DNA of 64,000 nucleotides from Cladorhizidae sp. MBARI D1340-BT2 (Eukaryota > Porifera > Demospongiae > Poecilosclerida > Cladorhizidae): NCBI GenBank assembly GCA_028752905.1, contig JAQNBH010000003.1:36702472-36766471 (forward strand), written 5' to 3'. Position 1 is the stretch's first letter. Each line of letters starts with the position of its first letter. The notes beneath the pieces were generated by a model. It was not told the DNA's origin and made no database searches. It worked only from the letters and a program-made list of their open reading frames with translations. This document shows positions 22,223 through 33,400 of the stretch, in pieces. The position numbers and the translations under genes are program-made.

Positions 22223-23729
22223 ATGACTTTTCAAACTAGTGCTAGAGAAGCTGCTAGAGCTGTGAATGGTTTGCTTCACTTTTGTGAGAAAGACCAACAA
22301 CCCTTGCTGGATGTCTTACAAGACTACTTCGACACTCCTTTTGAAGGAGAAATGGACAGTGATGATGTGACTGGAGCAGCAAATCATGGTAAGTTTAGTG
22401 AAGACATAGGTGTGTGTCCATAGCCAAAATAAAAATATCATACTACTGAATAGCTGAATAGCAAAATATACACTGTATTGACAAAAATTTGTATTTAGGA
22501 GTAATGTGGAGTAATGTGTTGGAATTATAGTACATCTGTGTGCATACTATTTACAGAGACAGAACTTTTGTGCAATAGCAGATTGGTAGAGGTTGGCGAG
22601 ATGGGTGTGGAGGAGGAGATCAGTGAGGATGAAGAAATTGAGGAGGAAGATGTGGACCGTGATGAGCAAGTGAGTGAAGCCTTGGAGAATCTTCACATGA
22701 TTGATGGCATCGAACCAACTCTTTCCGACATCGAGTAAAATAAGCAAGTTGGAGATTTCTTGGATGCTGGATGTGGTTGTCGTCTTCGTGATGGGGGAAG
22801 TTTCTCTCTCCCATTTTCCTTGCAGCATATCTTTGATTTCACTCACACTGCAATTCCCAGACACACAATGAGTTGGACATCTTGCTTGGGCAGCTCATGG
22901 CTACCTCAAATTCGATGAAGATGGTTCGGCATTCACTGTTGAGTAGACAGAAAAAGTACACAAACCAGTGTGTCCTTCCATGTTTCGTTACCTTCACACT
23001 GTTGGCGAGAAAAGAATGAAGAACTTGGTGACACACTTCAAGGACAATGGGCTTGCACCACGTGTCCATGGAAACACCAGGCGTCTTCCTCACAATGCCC
23101 TTGCATTTGCTTCGGTAGAGTTTATTGTCAGATTCTTACTAAACTATGCTGATCAGAATGGCCTGCTCCTTCCTGGTCGCATACCAGGTTATAGCAGATC
23201 TGACATAAAGCTGCTACCTTCTAGCGTGTCCAAGAGAGGGATCCGGAGGGTGTATTGTGAAGCTGCTGACTCCACACCCTGTGCATGTCCTGCTGCATAC
23301 TCCACCTTCAATAAGCTCTGGCAGTCACTGCTTCCATCCATTATTATTATGAAACCTATGTCTGACTTGTGCTGGCAATGCCAACAGAACAGTACAGCTA
23401 TCCTCCGAGCTGCTAACTGTCCTGATGTGGAGAAATGTGCTACTATAAAAGCAGCAGAAGAGTACCTTCACAAATTGTGCAGCTGGAAAGGTCGTTCTAC
23501 AAAACCACCTGTGACGAGTGCTGGCGAGAAGTCCGGGAGTACTTCACCTGAAGACGAGAAGGATAGTACCTTTCCTTTGCCAGGCCTTCCTGCACTCGCT
23601 CCTCACCAACTGGTAATCAGAATAAAGAGGATTATCTTCCCTCTGCCACTTCCCTCTGCCAAGAAACGCACTTGTATGATCTGCAGAAAGGAGGGACATA
23701 ACAGTAGATCAGCAACAATAAGTCTTTAA
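22223..23729 (+). pseudogene. transposase-like protein, N-terminal region, broken and internally deleted
   Basis: Exon 1 (22223-22388, start MTFQTSAREAARAVNGLL) ends at a GTAAGT donor. The acceptor TATTTACAG at 22556 restores frame to an acidic exon (EEEISEDEEIEEEDVD). The next conserved block is in shifting frames: GCGCRLRDGG (about 22770) and NELDILLGQLMA (22870-22910). Then comes a long open frame, 22968-23729, with CPSMFRYLHTVGEKRMKNL, VHGNTRRLPHNA, NYADQNGLLLPGRIPGYSR, LPSSVSK and MKPMSDLCWQCQQNSTAIL. I recognise this arrangement from repeat-encoded proteins of marine invertebrates, but I will not name a superfamily. After EEYLHKLCSW the frame jumps to a short Pro/Ser-rich tail with a CMICRKEGH knuckle, so the region where a nuclease core would be expected is missing. 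At least two frameshifts lie near 22738-22970. Confidence 0.65.
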
Positions 23730-23859
23730 CCAATGTTGTTGTAACACTGTATAATAATTATTATTCTTGTCCTACTTTGTATCTAATAATAGTTCGTTCT
23801 AACAACAACAAAAGAGAGAAAACTGGGTTAGGACAAGTAGCCGGCTTACTGCTGACCTG

Positions 23860-24835
23860 AAACTAAGTTTAATAAACACTAACTGTAGGCTAGAAACAAG
23901 TTAACTATGGGCTAGAAACTAAACACTAACTATGGGATAAATAAATAAAGGCTAACTGTGGGCTAGAAAACAAGTTAAACAAAGGCTACCTGTAAACAAA
24001 GGCTAACTGTGGGCTAGAAATAAGTTAAACAAAGGATAAATGTGGGCTTCTTAGAAAACAAGTTAAACAAAGGCTAACTGTGGACTAGAAAACAAGTTAA
24101 ATAAAGGCTGACTAGAAAAAAAGTTAAATAAAGGCTAACTGTGGGCTAGAAAACAAGTTAAATAAAGGCTAACTGTGAACTAGAAAACAAGTTAAATAAA
24201 GGCTAACTGTGAACTAGAAAACAAGTCAAATAAAGGCTAACTGTGGGCTACAAAACAAGTTAAATAAAGGCCAACTGTGGGCTTGAAAACAAGTTAAACA
24301 AAGGCTAACTGTGGGCTAGAAAACAAGTTAAATAAAGGCTAACTGTGGGCTAGAAAACAAGTTAAATAAAGGCTAACTGTGAGCTAGAAAACTAGTTAAT
24401 AAAGGCTAACTGTGGGATAGAAAACAAGTTAAATAAAGGCTAACTGTGGACTAGAAAACAAGTTAAACAAAGGCTACCTGTGAACAAAGGCTAACTATGG
24501 GCTAGAAAACAAGTTAAATAAAGGCTAACTGTTGGCTAGAAAACAAGTTAAATAAAGGCTAACTGTGGGCTAGAAAACAAGTTAAACAAAGGCTAACTGT
24601 GGGTTAGAAAAAAAGTTGAATAAAGGCTAACTGTGGGCTAGAAAACAAGTTAAATAAAGGCTAACTGTGGGCTAGAAAACAGGTTAAATATGTGCGCTAG
24701 AAAATGAGTTAAACAAAGGCTAACTGTGGGATAGAAGGCAAGTTAAACAAAGGAAAACTGTGGGCTTCTTAGAAAACAAGTTAAACAAAGGCCAACTGTG
24801 AGCTAGAGAACAAGTTAAACAAAAAAGTTACAGTT
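23860..24835 (+). repeat. 34-bp minisatellite, ~28-30 copies, inside the 21902-25537 element
   Basis: Tandem units of AAGGCTAACTGTGGGCTAGA plus AAACAAGTTAAATA. Variants differ at AAACA/AAATA and GGGCT/GAACT, with truncated units near 23930-24120 and 24690-24790. The array lies between the coding remnant and the right terminal inverted repeat, so it amplified within a transposon. Confidence 0.9.
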
Positions 24836-25617
24836 GGTCAGCTAGTAATATCTCTCACCTGCTTTTCCTCCCAAGAATAGCTGCTTGATTCATGGAGGCA
24901 CGAAGTTTTTGGGGGCTCTAGTGGTGTTCTAAGTCCTGGGCTGCGCCGTGAAAGCGAAGAAAAGCTCCTCCAAGAAGTGTGACTTTTCTCCACGAACTAT
25001 GAAGGGCGTATCTTGTAGCAAAAAGAGATCAGCACTACAGCACTGTCATGGCCTGGTTGCGTGTCCTTCTCAGCTTCTCTCTTCTGAGGTCAACCATCAC
25101 TTGTCTCAGGGGTGCTAGATCTACCTCAGGCCACCCCATTCATGAAACATCACCGATCGACCTTGCCATGAGTGAGGGTCGAATATCACTACATCAGTGA
25201 AATACAATGAACTCAATATATACCAATACAATAATTATGTTTAATATCAAGTTTTATTGAACTAAAAAAAAAAAAAAGAATCATGTGCTACCTCAAAACG
25301 CGTAACGCGGAAGATTACGGAAATACAAATTTTCCCGGTAAGTAAACATTGAAAGACCGTTTTCATGGAATAATGGCCTTGTACTTAGCTGTGTTAGATC
25401 GGTCGTAGCTCAGCAAACCAACTAGCTATGATGACGCTTCTTAGACCATTTTGAAGGTAATAGGGTGTGCTATATCTTAATGCCAATAACTCAAATTTTA
25501 TATCTTGCGCGAAGTGGGCCCTTTTCGCAGAGCCTGTCACAGCACTTTATGATTTTTAGAGTAGGGCATCATCTAGCCACAGATAACAATGGCTAGCACT
25601 TCCCCATCAGAACAGTT

Positions 25618-25800
25618 CAGGCACTCAGATTTTTAGGCACCCCTACTTTGGCTGCATATAACTTTGGGATAGTTATACCTATGCAATATTTTTAATATCA
25701 AAAGAGAGCACACATAGAGATATATAATTTTAGCTATATAGTTAATACTTTCAAGTGAGCACGATCTATGTAGCTCCAAAGTGGTTACCACAAGGTATTA
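25618..25800 (-). repeat. half copy of the palindromic MITE family
   Basis: Carries the CAAAAGAGAGCACACA core (reverse orientation) and the GTGGTTACCACAAG inner block shared with 12254-12691, 30843-31066 and 34737-38866. Only one arm is present. Confidence 0.6.
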
Positions 25801-25801
25801 T

Positions 25802-25845
25802 TCCTAATGAAGGCTGGAGCATTTAGTCGAAACGTTGAGAGAGAC
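25802..25845 (+). repeat. dispersed repeat with hammerhead-like core, copy 2 (core mutated)
   Basis: Reads TTCCTAATGAAGGCTGGAGC then ATTTAGTCGAAACGTTGAGA. The GGCT/AGTC segment can pair as helix II, but the first box is CTAATGA instead of CTGATGA. It directly adjoins the half MITE. Confidence 0.5.
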
Positions 25846-25859
25846 CAATTTTATTATTG

Positions 25860-27113
25860 AGGTCATTGGAGTTATAATTTAGGCTCCCCTTCACATGAAC
25901 ATAGTCAACATTTAAAAATATATATATATTTAAAAAAATCAATCTCTAGTCTTTGTACATCATCAATCACAGCTGTTATAGCTATTCAAGACTTCATAGT
26001 AGAAATTAGTATCTCGAAGGAGCTTGAGGGTAGATCACTTTACATTATAACGCTAAAGAAAAACAAACCACCACAAAGCACATTTCGTATCTATATTATT
26101 CCTGAAGAAACCTAGAGCATCTAGTCAAAACGTCAAGTGAATAAAAATTGAAGTTGTTTATCGAGAATGTGATTTTAATATATTTTGGTATATAAATTAG
26201 GACCATAGCATGAAGTTTGGAAAGACATGGAACTTTAAATAAAAAATAGTTGTCAGACTGTGTCCCCCTTAATATACTCCTAATATAATTATATTGATGA
26301 TGTGGACATCTTGGGTATTGTGTGCGTGTGTTTTAGAGTTGCCTGCTGGTGATGCAAAGTTCCACCTCTCAGCGACGATGAACAACGATGGTAAATTCTG
26401 TGTGTTTAGCTATGTTGGGAAATGAAATGGTGTACATACCACATGCACTTATATCCCTCAGCCTGCAAAATATGCTTGTATTTGCACCATGTATATTTAT
26501 AGGACGATTGGAATGTTATAAATTTCAATTCCACAAGTTGAAATACCATCATAAAGTGAAAGCCCTCCATGTAACATGCCACACCCACATTTACTTTTCA
26601 ACTATTTCAGATTAGGTAGGGTACTTATAACAAATACCCAGTATATGAATTTGTTGGAAACGTTCACAAAGCTGATAAGTTTGATGATCCATTTCCAGAA
26701 TTGGGTGAGCTTAAGTCGAGAGCAATTCATGGAGGACCTGAAGATCGAGAACAACAATAGCTAAAGCAGAGGCAGCAGCTGCACATCACATCAACCAGAA
26801 AATCCTCCCCCAGAGTTAGCTCTTATGTAGTTACTTCATTGCAATGATCACACAAATACAATGCTATGAAGTTTTATGATACAAGCACCCAACTACATGA
26901 ATGTTGAGGTAAAAGGTCAAGTACTCAGGGATGCTGATGTCATATCTTGTTTGCAAAAAAAATATGTGTGTGTGTGAGAATCTCTATTGGAAAGATCAGG
27001 CAATTGGATAGAAAACTTGATATTTCCAGTTTCTATATACATTCACCATAATGTTCACTTGTAACAAAATAATGTAGTGAAGAGAACGGAACAAATAAAA
27101 CAACAGCAGATTC
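25860..27113. other. no confident gene
   Basis: Includes another hammerhead-like copy (26099-26141). There is a possible short coding patch at 26640-26760 with a YEFVGNVHKADKFDDPF stretch but no convincing splice partners. Low-complexity TGTGTG occurs near 26960. No recognised family. Confidence 0.4.
26099..26141 (+). repeat. dispersed repeat with hammerhead-like core, copy 3 (decayed)
   Basis: Reads ATTCCTGAAGAAACCTAGAG then CATCTAGTCAAAACGTCAAG. Both core boxes carry substitutions (CTGAAGA, CAAAAC). Confidence 0.5.
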
Positions 27114-27541
27114 TTAAGGCCTGTCCACACTGCACAATAACTGGATGCGCATTGAGACGCACTAGCTACCAGAGAGTCTCAATGCGCGTCCAGTCACGGG
27201 CGTCGCGTCCACACTGACATGACAATAAACCAAACGCGCATAAAAACCACTCCCCCTCCAAGAAAACTGCACCTTCTGTTATGGACGAGATACCTACAGA
27301 CGCGAAGGAAGCATATGCTGCAGAGGAGAAGAAGGATTTATAAATAGAAAAAGGCAATACAGTAGACGGATGGCTCTCCATGAACTCCATAAAAGAAGGC
27401 TGTGGCGGTAAAATTTTCGAAGTCTATTTTAGCTATAATAGTATTTAGCTTGATCTTTGCCTGCTATAGGTCCTTTGATTGTGGCAATGGTGGCTGACTA
27501 CCAGCATCCATCTGTGCGCCAGGTTTGGTGCAAGCCACGCA

Positions 27542-29323
27542 CATACTTGCCAACTTTCCAGAAGTTAATTCCGAGACATTAATTTTATATACGGCGCGAC
27601 TTTTCGACCACGCCCCCTAATTAGCGTGCGCCTTTTCCCTTGACCACGCCATTAATTTTATACCCGATTTTTCGACCTAGGTTCATCTCATCATACAGCT
27701 GTGAGGTAGTATTCTCTGTAGATTTCTGGAAGAGGCGGTTGAATTGATCCATTGAGGGCAAGATAAAAGAACAACAGAGGTTTCGTCAGTGGATTCTCAA
27801 GCCTTGAATGAATGCTACAGACCTTAGCTGTTTCAGCTTCCTCACAAGACAAGAAGAATGACTTCAAACCATCATACTGCCTGAGGTAACGATTCACACA
27901 CTTCAGCAAGCTGAGCCATCGTGTGGGGCAATGCTTCAAAATCACCCCTGGCTCAGTGGTGAAAAGTGAACACCATAGGAGGATGACAAATTGCTGCTCT
28001 CTTGCTGCTATGGAAGTAGTAGAATATGTCGATGAAGAGCTGGTCAATGTTCACTGGGAGTACCTTCAAACCAGCTTTGACTGTTAAATCAGCCAAATGG
28101 CAGATGCAACCAACATCATACAAAGTTGGTATCTCATCCTTAATCAGCTTCTGCACACCTGACCTCACTCCTTTCATAATGGTATCAGACATGAAAGACA
28201 CTGCATTGTCAAAGCTGAGCCCATTCTTAGTCAGTGACTCCTCCAAGGCTTGAAACAAGTTGGTAGCTATATCAATGTTCACAACAGGCATATCCAAGAA
28301 TCTCGTCCGTACTTCACCTACCTGTGGATCAAGAAGCATCAAAAGAATTATGCAAGACTTATCCCTCTTGTCATGGGATTCATCAATCATCAAAGAGAAT
28401 GGACCACTTGACATTGACTCCATAACTCTCTGTGTGAAGTAAGGAGAAAGAGCTTTCTTCACTATGGCGGTGGTTTTGTTGCGAGAATTTCTTTGCAATT
28501 TCAGAGTCTGCGAGCATCTTGTTGAAAAGCTTGGTGGCATGGTTACTAGACAGAAAGGATATGTTGTGCTTAGCAACAAATGTAGCCCACCTGACCTCTG
28601 CTTCGATTACTTGATCACTTCTCTGATGTTGGAAGAGAGAGGTGATTGGAATAGTTGATAGCACATCCTTTGACATATCCTTATGTTTCTTGCTCTTGAG
28701 GTGAGATGTGACATCATTACGGCCACCATGGGTAACACCAAAGTCGATTGCACACAGAGTACATCGGGCATACAAGTGACCTAAAATGAAGGCAAGACTA
28801 CTGACATTACTATTGCATTGAACACAAGCAGCACACTGTACCCATGATGTTATTATTTGCCCTGTATATTTGCTGTATTCCATGCTTACTTACTTTGTCA
28901 ATCAATTTCATTATATATTTTTTATTTATACCTTTGAAACTCCTATCCCCTGAAATTCTTTGATCCATTTATTGTCAAAATGGCATTCTGCTTCTTTGCT
29001 ACCATTTTGCTGAGATCAGAACGTGCTGAGAAGTTTCACGTGAGTGCCGCACCCAATCGAAACAAGGTCGAAGGTTGTTTCGCACACCCGTAATTGTTTA
29101 TCTGAAGTTTTTCTCTGCTAAAAAGTGTCCTGTTTTTGTTGCTTTACGAGTGTTAAAGGACTAAACTAAACAAGCTTGAGACTGCAGTCGCCATCTAAGC
29201 GAGTGGAAGCGCAAGGTGCGCGTAGCTGTAAATTCCGGGACATTTCCGGGACAAGGACACCACCGGGACAAGGCTCAAAATTCCGGGACTGTCCCGGCCA
29301 TTCCGGGACAGTTGGCAACTCTG
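27542..29323 (-). mobile_element. hAT-family element nested in the Harbinger-type element
   Basis: The termini read CATACTTGCCAACTTTCC (left) and CAGAGTTGCCAACTGTCC (right end, opposite strand), followed by TTCCGGGAC-type subterminal repeats. The direct repeat CACGCA flanks it (27536-27541 and 29324-29329), slightly shorter than the 8 bp expected for hAT. The same family of ends and the same transposase occur at 55206-61872. The coding strand is minus. The transposase C-terminus is missing and the left end follows the core directly, so this copy is deleted. Confidence 0.75.
27691..28990 (-). pseudogene. hAT transposase, BED-like finger to core, C-terminus deleted
   Basis: Read on the minus strand. 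A first short exon near 28990-28932 (HFDNKWIKEFQGIG) ends at a GTATAA donor. A zinc finger follows with CTLCAIDFGVTHGGRNDVTSH (C-x2-C...H-x5-H type) near 28700-28770. Then come AEVRWATFVAKHNISF, the core entry FSLMIDESHDKRDKSCII (28330-28400), and LYDVGCICHLADLTVKAGL (28060-28130). The LKHCPTRWLSLLKCVNRYL block is at 27880-27940. Frameshifts occur near 28490 and 28000. Translation stops at about 27691, and the hAT dimerisation domain that normally follows is absent. Its sister at 59150-61245 keeps that end. Confidence 0.85.
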
Positions 29324-29594
29324 CACGCAGTAAGCACTGGTGGGAATCAGCTACAACTTCATAAATGATACTGTTTATCTTTTAACGCGCACCCGCGTAA
29401 TTAATTTTACGCTTGGATTTGCTGCTCTGGCTCGACTCAAACCACCTATCGAGGTGGACTGGACCTAATGCGCGTTAGGTCCAAAGAAATCTAATTCGCA
29501 TTCAGTGTGGACGCAACGAACGCGCATTCGTTGAGATCTAACGCGCATTCAGTGTGCAGTGTGGACAGGCCTTTACCTAATGGAAAGAAAACTG

Positions 29595-29880
29595 GCTGCA
29601 TGGGGCAGATGAGAGAATGGTGCTGCTTATACAGAAAACAGAACTATGCTTATAAAGCATGGTTCAATAATCTGTCAGATTATCTCTTGAAGCCACCGGT
29701 TTGAATATATCTGGTTATCTGAAATTACTTACACATTATAGTCAAGATATTCAACTGATATAAAATGGGGGGATATATTCCTTGTCAAAAGTAACAAGCA
29801 AGCCTCTGTGTAAGCTCTGCTGACCCAGTAGTTGTTCATGGATGCTCAGTTTGGCTTTGTTATACTGGTTTGTTTTAATA
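29595..29880 (+). repeat. dispersed degenerate repeat, copy 1 of 3
   Basis: Shares blocks with 41950-42225 and 43020-43340: a GCTATGCAGAAAACAG-like start, a TATCTGAAA(C/T)C block, CAAGCAAGCCTCTGTG, and an end near GCTCAGTTTGGCTTTGTTAT. Order and orientation are conserved, with diverged spacers. It is non-coding; the element type is unknown. Confidence 0.5.
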
Positions 29881-30842
29881 GTATTACAACTATTTGTTTG
29901 CTTGTAGTCGATTGTTTTTCACTGTTTTATTTCATTTATTTTTCTCTTATAGTATTATTAGATGTGTACTAAAAGAAAATATCATGTTTTCTTCATGACT
30001 TCCCCCCTTTTTCATTGTTGCCACATGCAGTCATGTGCATTCATACATCTGTGAGGGTGTGTTTCACATAGCTAGCTACTGATGGTTTTCAGCCAGACAT
30101 GAATCTGATCAACTCGTTATTCCTGAGGAAGACTAGAGCATCTATCAAAACATCAAGTGAGCACATTTAAGGGGGAAAGAAGGCTGTAGTCTCATATAAA
30201 GTACCATATCTTTGCTCGCATTCACTCTAGTCTCCCGATTTATATATCAACTTGCAGTCTGTGCTTTCTAATGGTAAGTCTCTTTCGTTATTTTGTTTCA
30301 CCATAATTTTTTCCTAGCTCATTATAGGCTCTTCCAGTGCGGACCGTAAGCCATTAAGTAAACCACGTTGCAGTAACGACCTTTGCGAGGCTCTTATTCG
30401 GTCTATTAGTCAATCATAATGAGTATAGTGCTTGCCAGCATATATGCCAATATTGAGGTGATCGACAGAAACATTTTTCATTTGATAAGTGTCTGTAGTA
30501 TTGCCTAGATATTTTGCAGGAGTGTAAATATTGAACCAATCTAACTCCCCAAAAAATTTGAAGCCACCAAAAAATTCGTGTTCGTTATAATAAAAAATTC
30601 GCGAAAAAATTCGCGAAATTACAAATAATTACTTTTCTCTAGAATGGCTTAAGGCCCCCAAAGTTGCCACAGACAGTCATTATTGCGTATTTAACACATT
30701 CATTGTGGGGTTTTCAAAGGAAAAATTCCCTTCAGCTTATATGGTCTGATACAGCCACAACACAAAGTGACTAATTAGTTGAGATTATAGGAGTAGTGCC
30801 AGACTCTCAAAGTTCTACTGTTCATATATAGCAATCTGTAAT
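29881..30842. other. no gene recognised
   Basis: AT-rich. It includes hammerhead-like copy 4 (30120-30161) and a local AAAAATTCGCGAAAAAATTC palindromic cluster at about 30570-30625. No coding exon. Confidence 0.45.
30120..30161 (+). repeat. dispersed repeat with hammerhead-like core, copy 4 (decayed)
   Basis: Reads TTCCTGAGGAAGACTAGAGC then ATCTATCAAAACATCAAGTG. It aligns along its length with copies 1-3, but both core boxes are degraded. Confidence 0.5.
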
Positions 30843-31066
30843 TATGGCATTCAGGTTTTGAAGTTCCCTCCACTTTAGCCGCAGCAACTTGGCTATCGTT
30901 ATACCTATGAAATATATTTTTGTATTAAAAGAGAGCACACAGAAAGACCTATCTTTTGAGCTACATATCAAGTCCACACCATAAAGTTTACAGAATCTAC
31001 GGAGCTATAAAATGGTTACCACAAGTAATTTAAAAAATGCACCGTCCCCCCTTCAGCATGAATTAT
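30843..31066 (-). repeat. half copy of the palindromic MITE family
   Basis: Reads GCATTCAGGTTTTGAAGTTC through the AAAAGAGAGCACACAGAAAG core to GTTACCACAAG, ending CCGTCCCCCCTTCA, which is the terminal sequence of the complete copies. Only the right arm is present. Confidence 0.65.
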
Positions 31067-31223
31067 ATTAACTGCCCTCAAATTTACACACAAAAGCTTT
31101 CTATACTGCCCTATAAAACTGTAAGTTAATGATAGTGCCTTTATTATATAGCACTATAATTTTTTTTTAGAGAACTTGCAAACAATTGTGATTTATACAT
31201 ACTAAAAATAGGATAACTCTCTA

Positions 31224-33400
31224 ATGGCAAAAGGACAAAGTTTCTCTTTGGAGGAGGTCCTCAAGGCATTGGATGCAGATGGGGACTTTGATGAGCCATT
31301 GGCAGATAGAAGTGATGAAGAATTTGAAGGCCTGCAGGGAAGGTAAGGAAATTTTAGTGAACAAAATATATATTATACAATATATATATATATTATATTT
31401 GACTTTGAAGAGCGTTCCTCTGCGATACCTGCTGCATTCCTTTCCCCAAGCCATCTAGCCAAGTACATTTGAATGTCAGTTTTACCCCGAAAATACTCCA
31501 TGGTTGCTTCCACATCAGACTCCGCAAACACTACTACTACCTGCCACCTTTTACCACCATCTCTATCGACAACACGCACTTCAGCCTATCAGTATCAAAC
31601 AAACCCCAGCCTCAAACCACATCAGTATCGACCACACCCCAGCCACAAATCACATCAGTATTGACCACACCCAGCCACAAACCACATCAGTATTGACCAC
31701 ACTGACTTGCACATCCCAGCCTCAACCTGCAGCAATGTTGACCACACACCAACCCCAACCAACATCAGTATTGACCACACCCACTTCCATACCCCAGCCT
31801 CAACCTACATCAGAATCGACCACACCCATGCCTGAACTAACATCAGTATCAACCACACCTACTTACACACCCCAGCCCCAACTCAATATTTTACCGACTC
31901 AATAACAAATCCACCATCACCCTCTTTCATTCCTTCAACTGCTCTCCTCAGCCTTGCCATCCACTGTTGCTTCCACACAAACATTGTCTCCAGTTTGGTC
32001 CACAAACCTAGTGACCCCTTCCATTTATCCATTCACATACTCAGTAGGACCTACAGATCCTATTCCGGAATCACCATTGGAGTTATTTGAACTTTATGAT
32101 AGAGACAGTAGATCAGACAAACAAGTACGCTTAAGAGGTCATGGGTACTGAAGTCTATGATTCTTGGAAAGGAATTACCAAGATGACATTCGAGCATTAA
32201 AAACTTCAGCATTCTAATGGGAATTAACCACCAGCCATACACAGAATACTACTGGAAGAGGGATCCCATTCACAACTATAACCCTATATCCCAAAGAATA
32301 TCTAGGGATAGGTACAGGGATTTCTACATTTTGTAGATAAAGGGGCAGTGAACATAACGACAGGCTGGGGAAAATCAGACCTCTTGTCAGCCACTTCCAA
32401 CACAAATTTTCATCCCTATATAGCCTGAACTGCCGATAGCAATTGATGAGACCATGATTAACTTTCAAGGATATTAATCCCTGAAACAGTTCATGACCAT
32501 GAAACCCATCAAATGATGTATTAAGGTGTGGGTTCGGTCGGGTTGATAGCCAAAAAGGTTTTTTCTTGCAGTTTGAGGCATATACAAGGTACAGTTGAAC
32601 ACCACTTGGGAGCAAGAATGGCCAAGCACCTAACTGAGGACCTACAGGGCAAGTGGCACCATGCCTATTTTGACAACTTTTTAAACTCCCATAACCTGTT
32701 TGTTGACTTGGAGAGGAGAGGGATCTATGGATGTGAGACTGCCAGGAAAGACAGGCGTAGTTTCCCTGAGGAGCTGAAGAAAGCCAAATTCAAGAAAAGA
32801 TGAATGTGCACTTGAGTTAGGACAAACATTTTGGGGTTGTAGATCATCAGTTCATGCATGTTATTTACCACAACTATGAGATACTCATTCTCATTATGTG
32901 AACTTCTAGGGGACAGCCACTAACCACGCAATGCAGAAAAGTGTGCAAATGCATGGCAGGACCAAAACATCATCATGCTTATGTACACCAACAGCGACCC
33001 CAAGAGTGTCACCGCAGTCATTCGGCATACGAGTAATGGCAGCAGAGAGGAAATAAGCTGCCCCTTAGCTATACTCTCCTAAAATGATTACATGGGAGGC
33101 TTGGACAAAGGTGATCAAATCAGAGGATATTATAGGTGTCGGGTGAAAAGCAGAAAGTACTACAAATAACATATTTTACTTTCTGGTCGATGTGGCTATC
33201 ACAAACGGCTTCATTCTGCACAAAGGATGGCCAGGAAGCGGAAATGAACTTGTGATCAACAAGTTCTGGATTCAGCTGGCCAAGGAGATCATCGGAGATT
33301 ATTGTAGGTGATGCAGAGCTGGGTATGGTGGCTCCATTACAAAGCATCTTCCTTTTCTCCACTTCCCGATAAAGAACCCTGCAACATCCGGGGCACAATG
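31224..33400 (+). pseudogene. decayed piggyBac transposase
   Basis: The N-terminal exon (31224-31341) starts MAKGQSFSLEEVLKALDADG and ends at a GTAAGG donor. The acidic SDEEFEG motif is typical of piggyBac N-termini. A Pro/Thr-rich repetitive linker follows (31500-31900, CAGTATTGACCACACC-type repeat), then PIPESPLELFELY (about 32060). The DDE-fold block is at 32580-32800 (LGARMAKHLTEDLQGKWHHA, YFDNFLNSHNLFVDLE, IYGCETARKDRR). A later block is near 32940-33110 (SNGSREEISCPLAI, then YMGGLDKGDQIRGYYRC, which carries the last catalytic Asp). The end is near 33200-33300. Stops and frameshifts separate the blocks, and much of the middle (32100-32520) is lost. It is related to but distinct from the copy at 56252-58740. 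Confidence 0.85.

Larger units (their letters stand above)
21902..25537 (+). mobile_element. inverted-repeat DNA element with transposase-like gene and internal minisatellite
   Basis: The left end starts ACAGGCTCTGCCCACTTCGC (21902). The right end, read on the other strand, starts ACAGGCTCTGCG and continues after a short spacer as CCCACTTCGCGCAAGATAT. The two ends match over about 40 bp with one gap. I could not identify a target duplication. Inside are a spliced but broken gene on the plus strand (22223-23729), about 1 kb of 34-bp minisatellite (23860-24835), and 0.7 kb of non-coding right end. The superfamily is not assigned. Confidence 0.7.
27117..29572 (+). mobile_element. PIF/Harbinger-type element with TTA duplication, host to a nested hAT
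   Basis: Perfect 19-bp terminal inverted repeats (AGGCCTGTCCACACTGCAC at 27117 and its complement ending at 29572) are flanked by TTA on both sides (27114-27116, 29573-29575). A 3-bp TTA/TAA duplication is the hallmark of PIF/Harbinger. Subterminal GCGCATT-type motifs repeat near both ends. Remaining own sequence is short: a patch starting MDEIPTDAKEAYAAEEKK (27281-27340) and a frame MVADYQHPSVRQVWCKPR (about 27488-27541). That frame continues in phase after the nested element as SKHWWESATTS and a stop. No DDE nuclease is present, so it is non-autonomous. Confidence 0.85.

Noticed and set aside
25802..25845. Functional hammerhead ribozyme call
   Set aside because: The first core box is CTAATGA instead of CTGATGA, and I could not find the helix I and III partners; kept only as a hypothesis about the repeat family.
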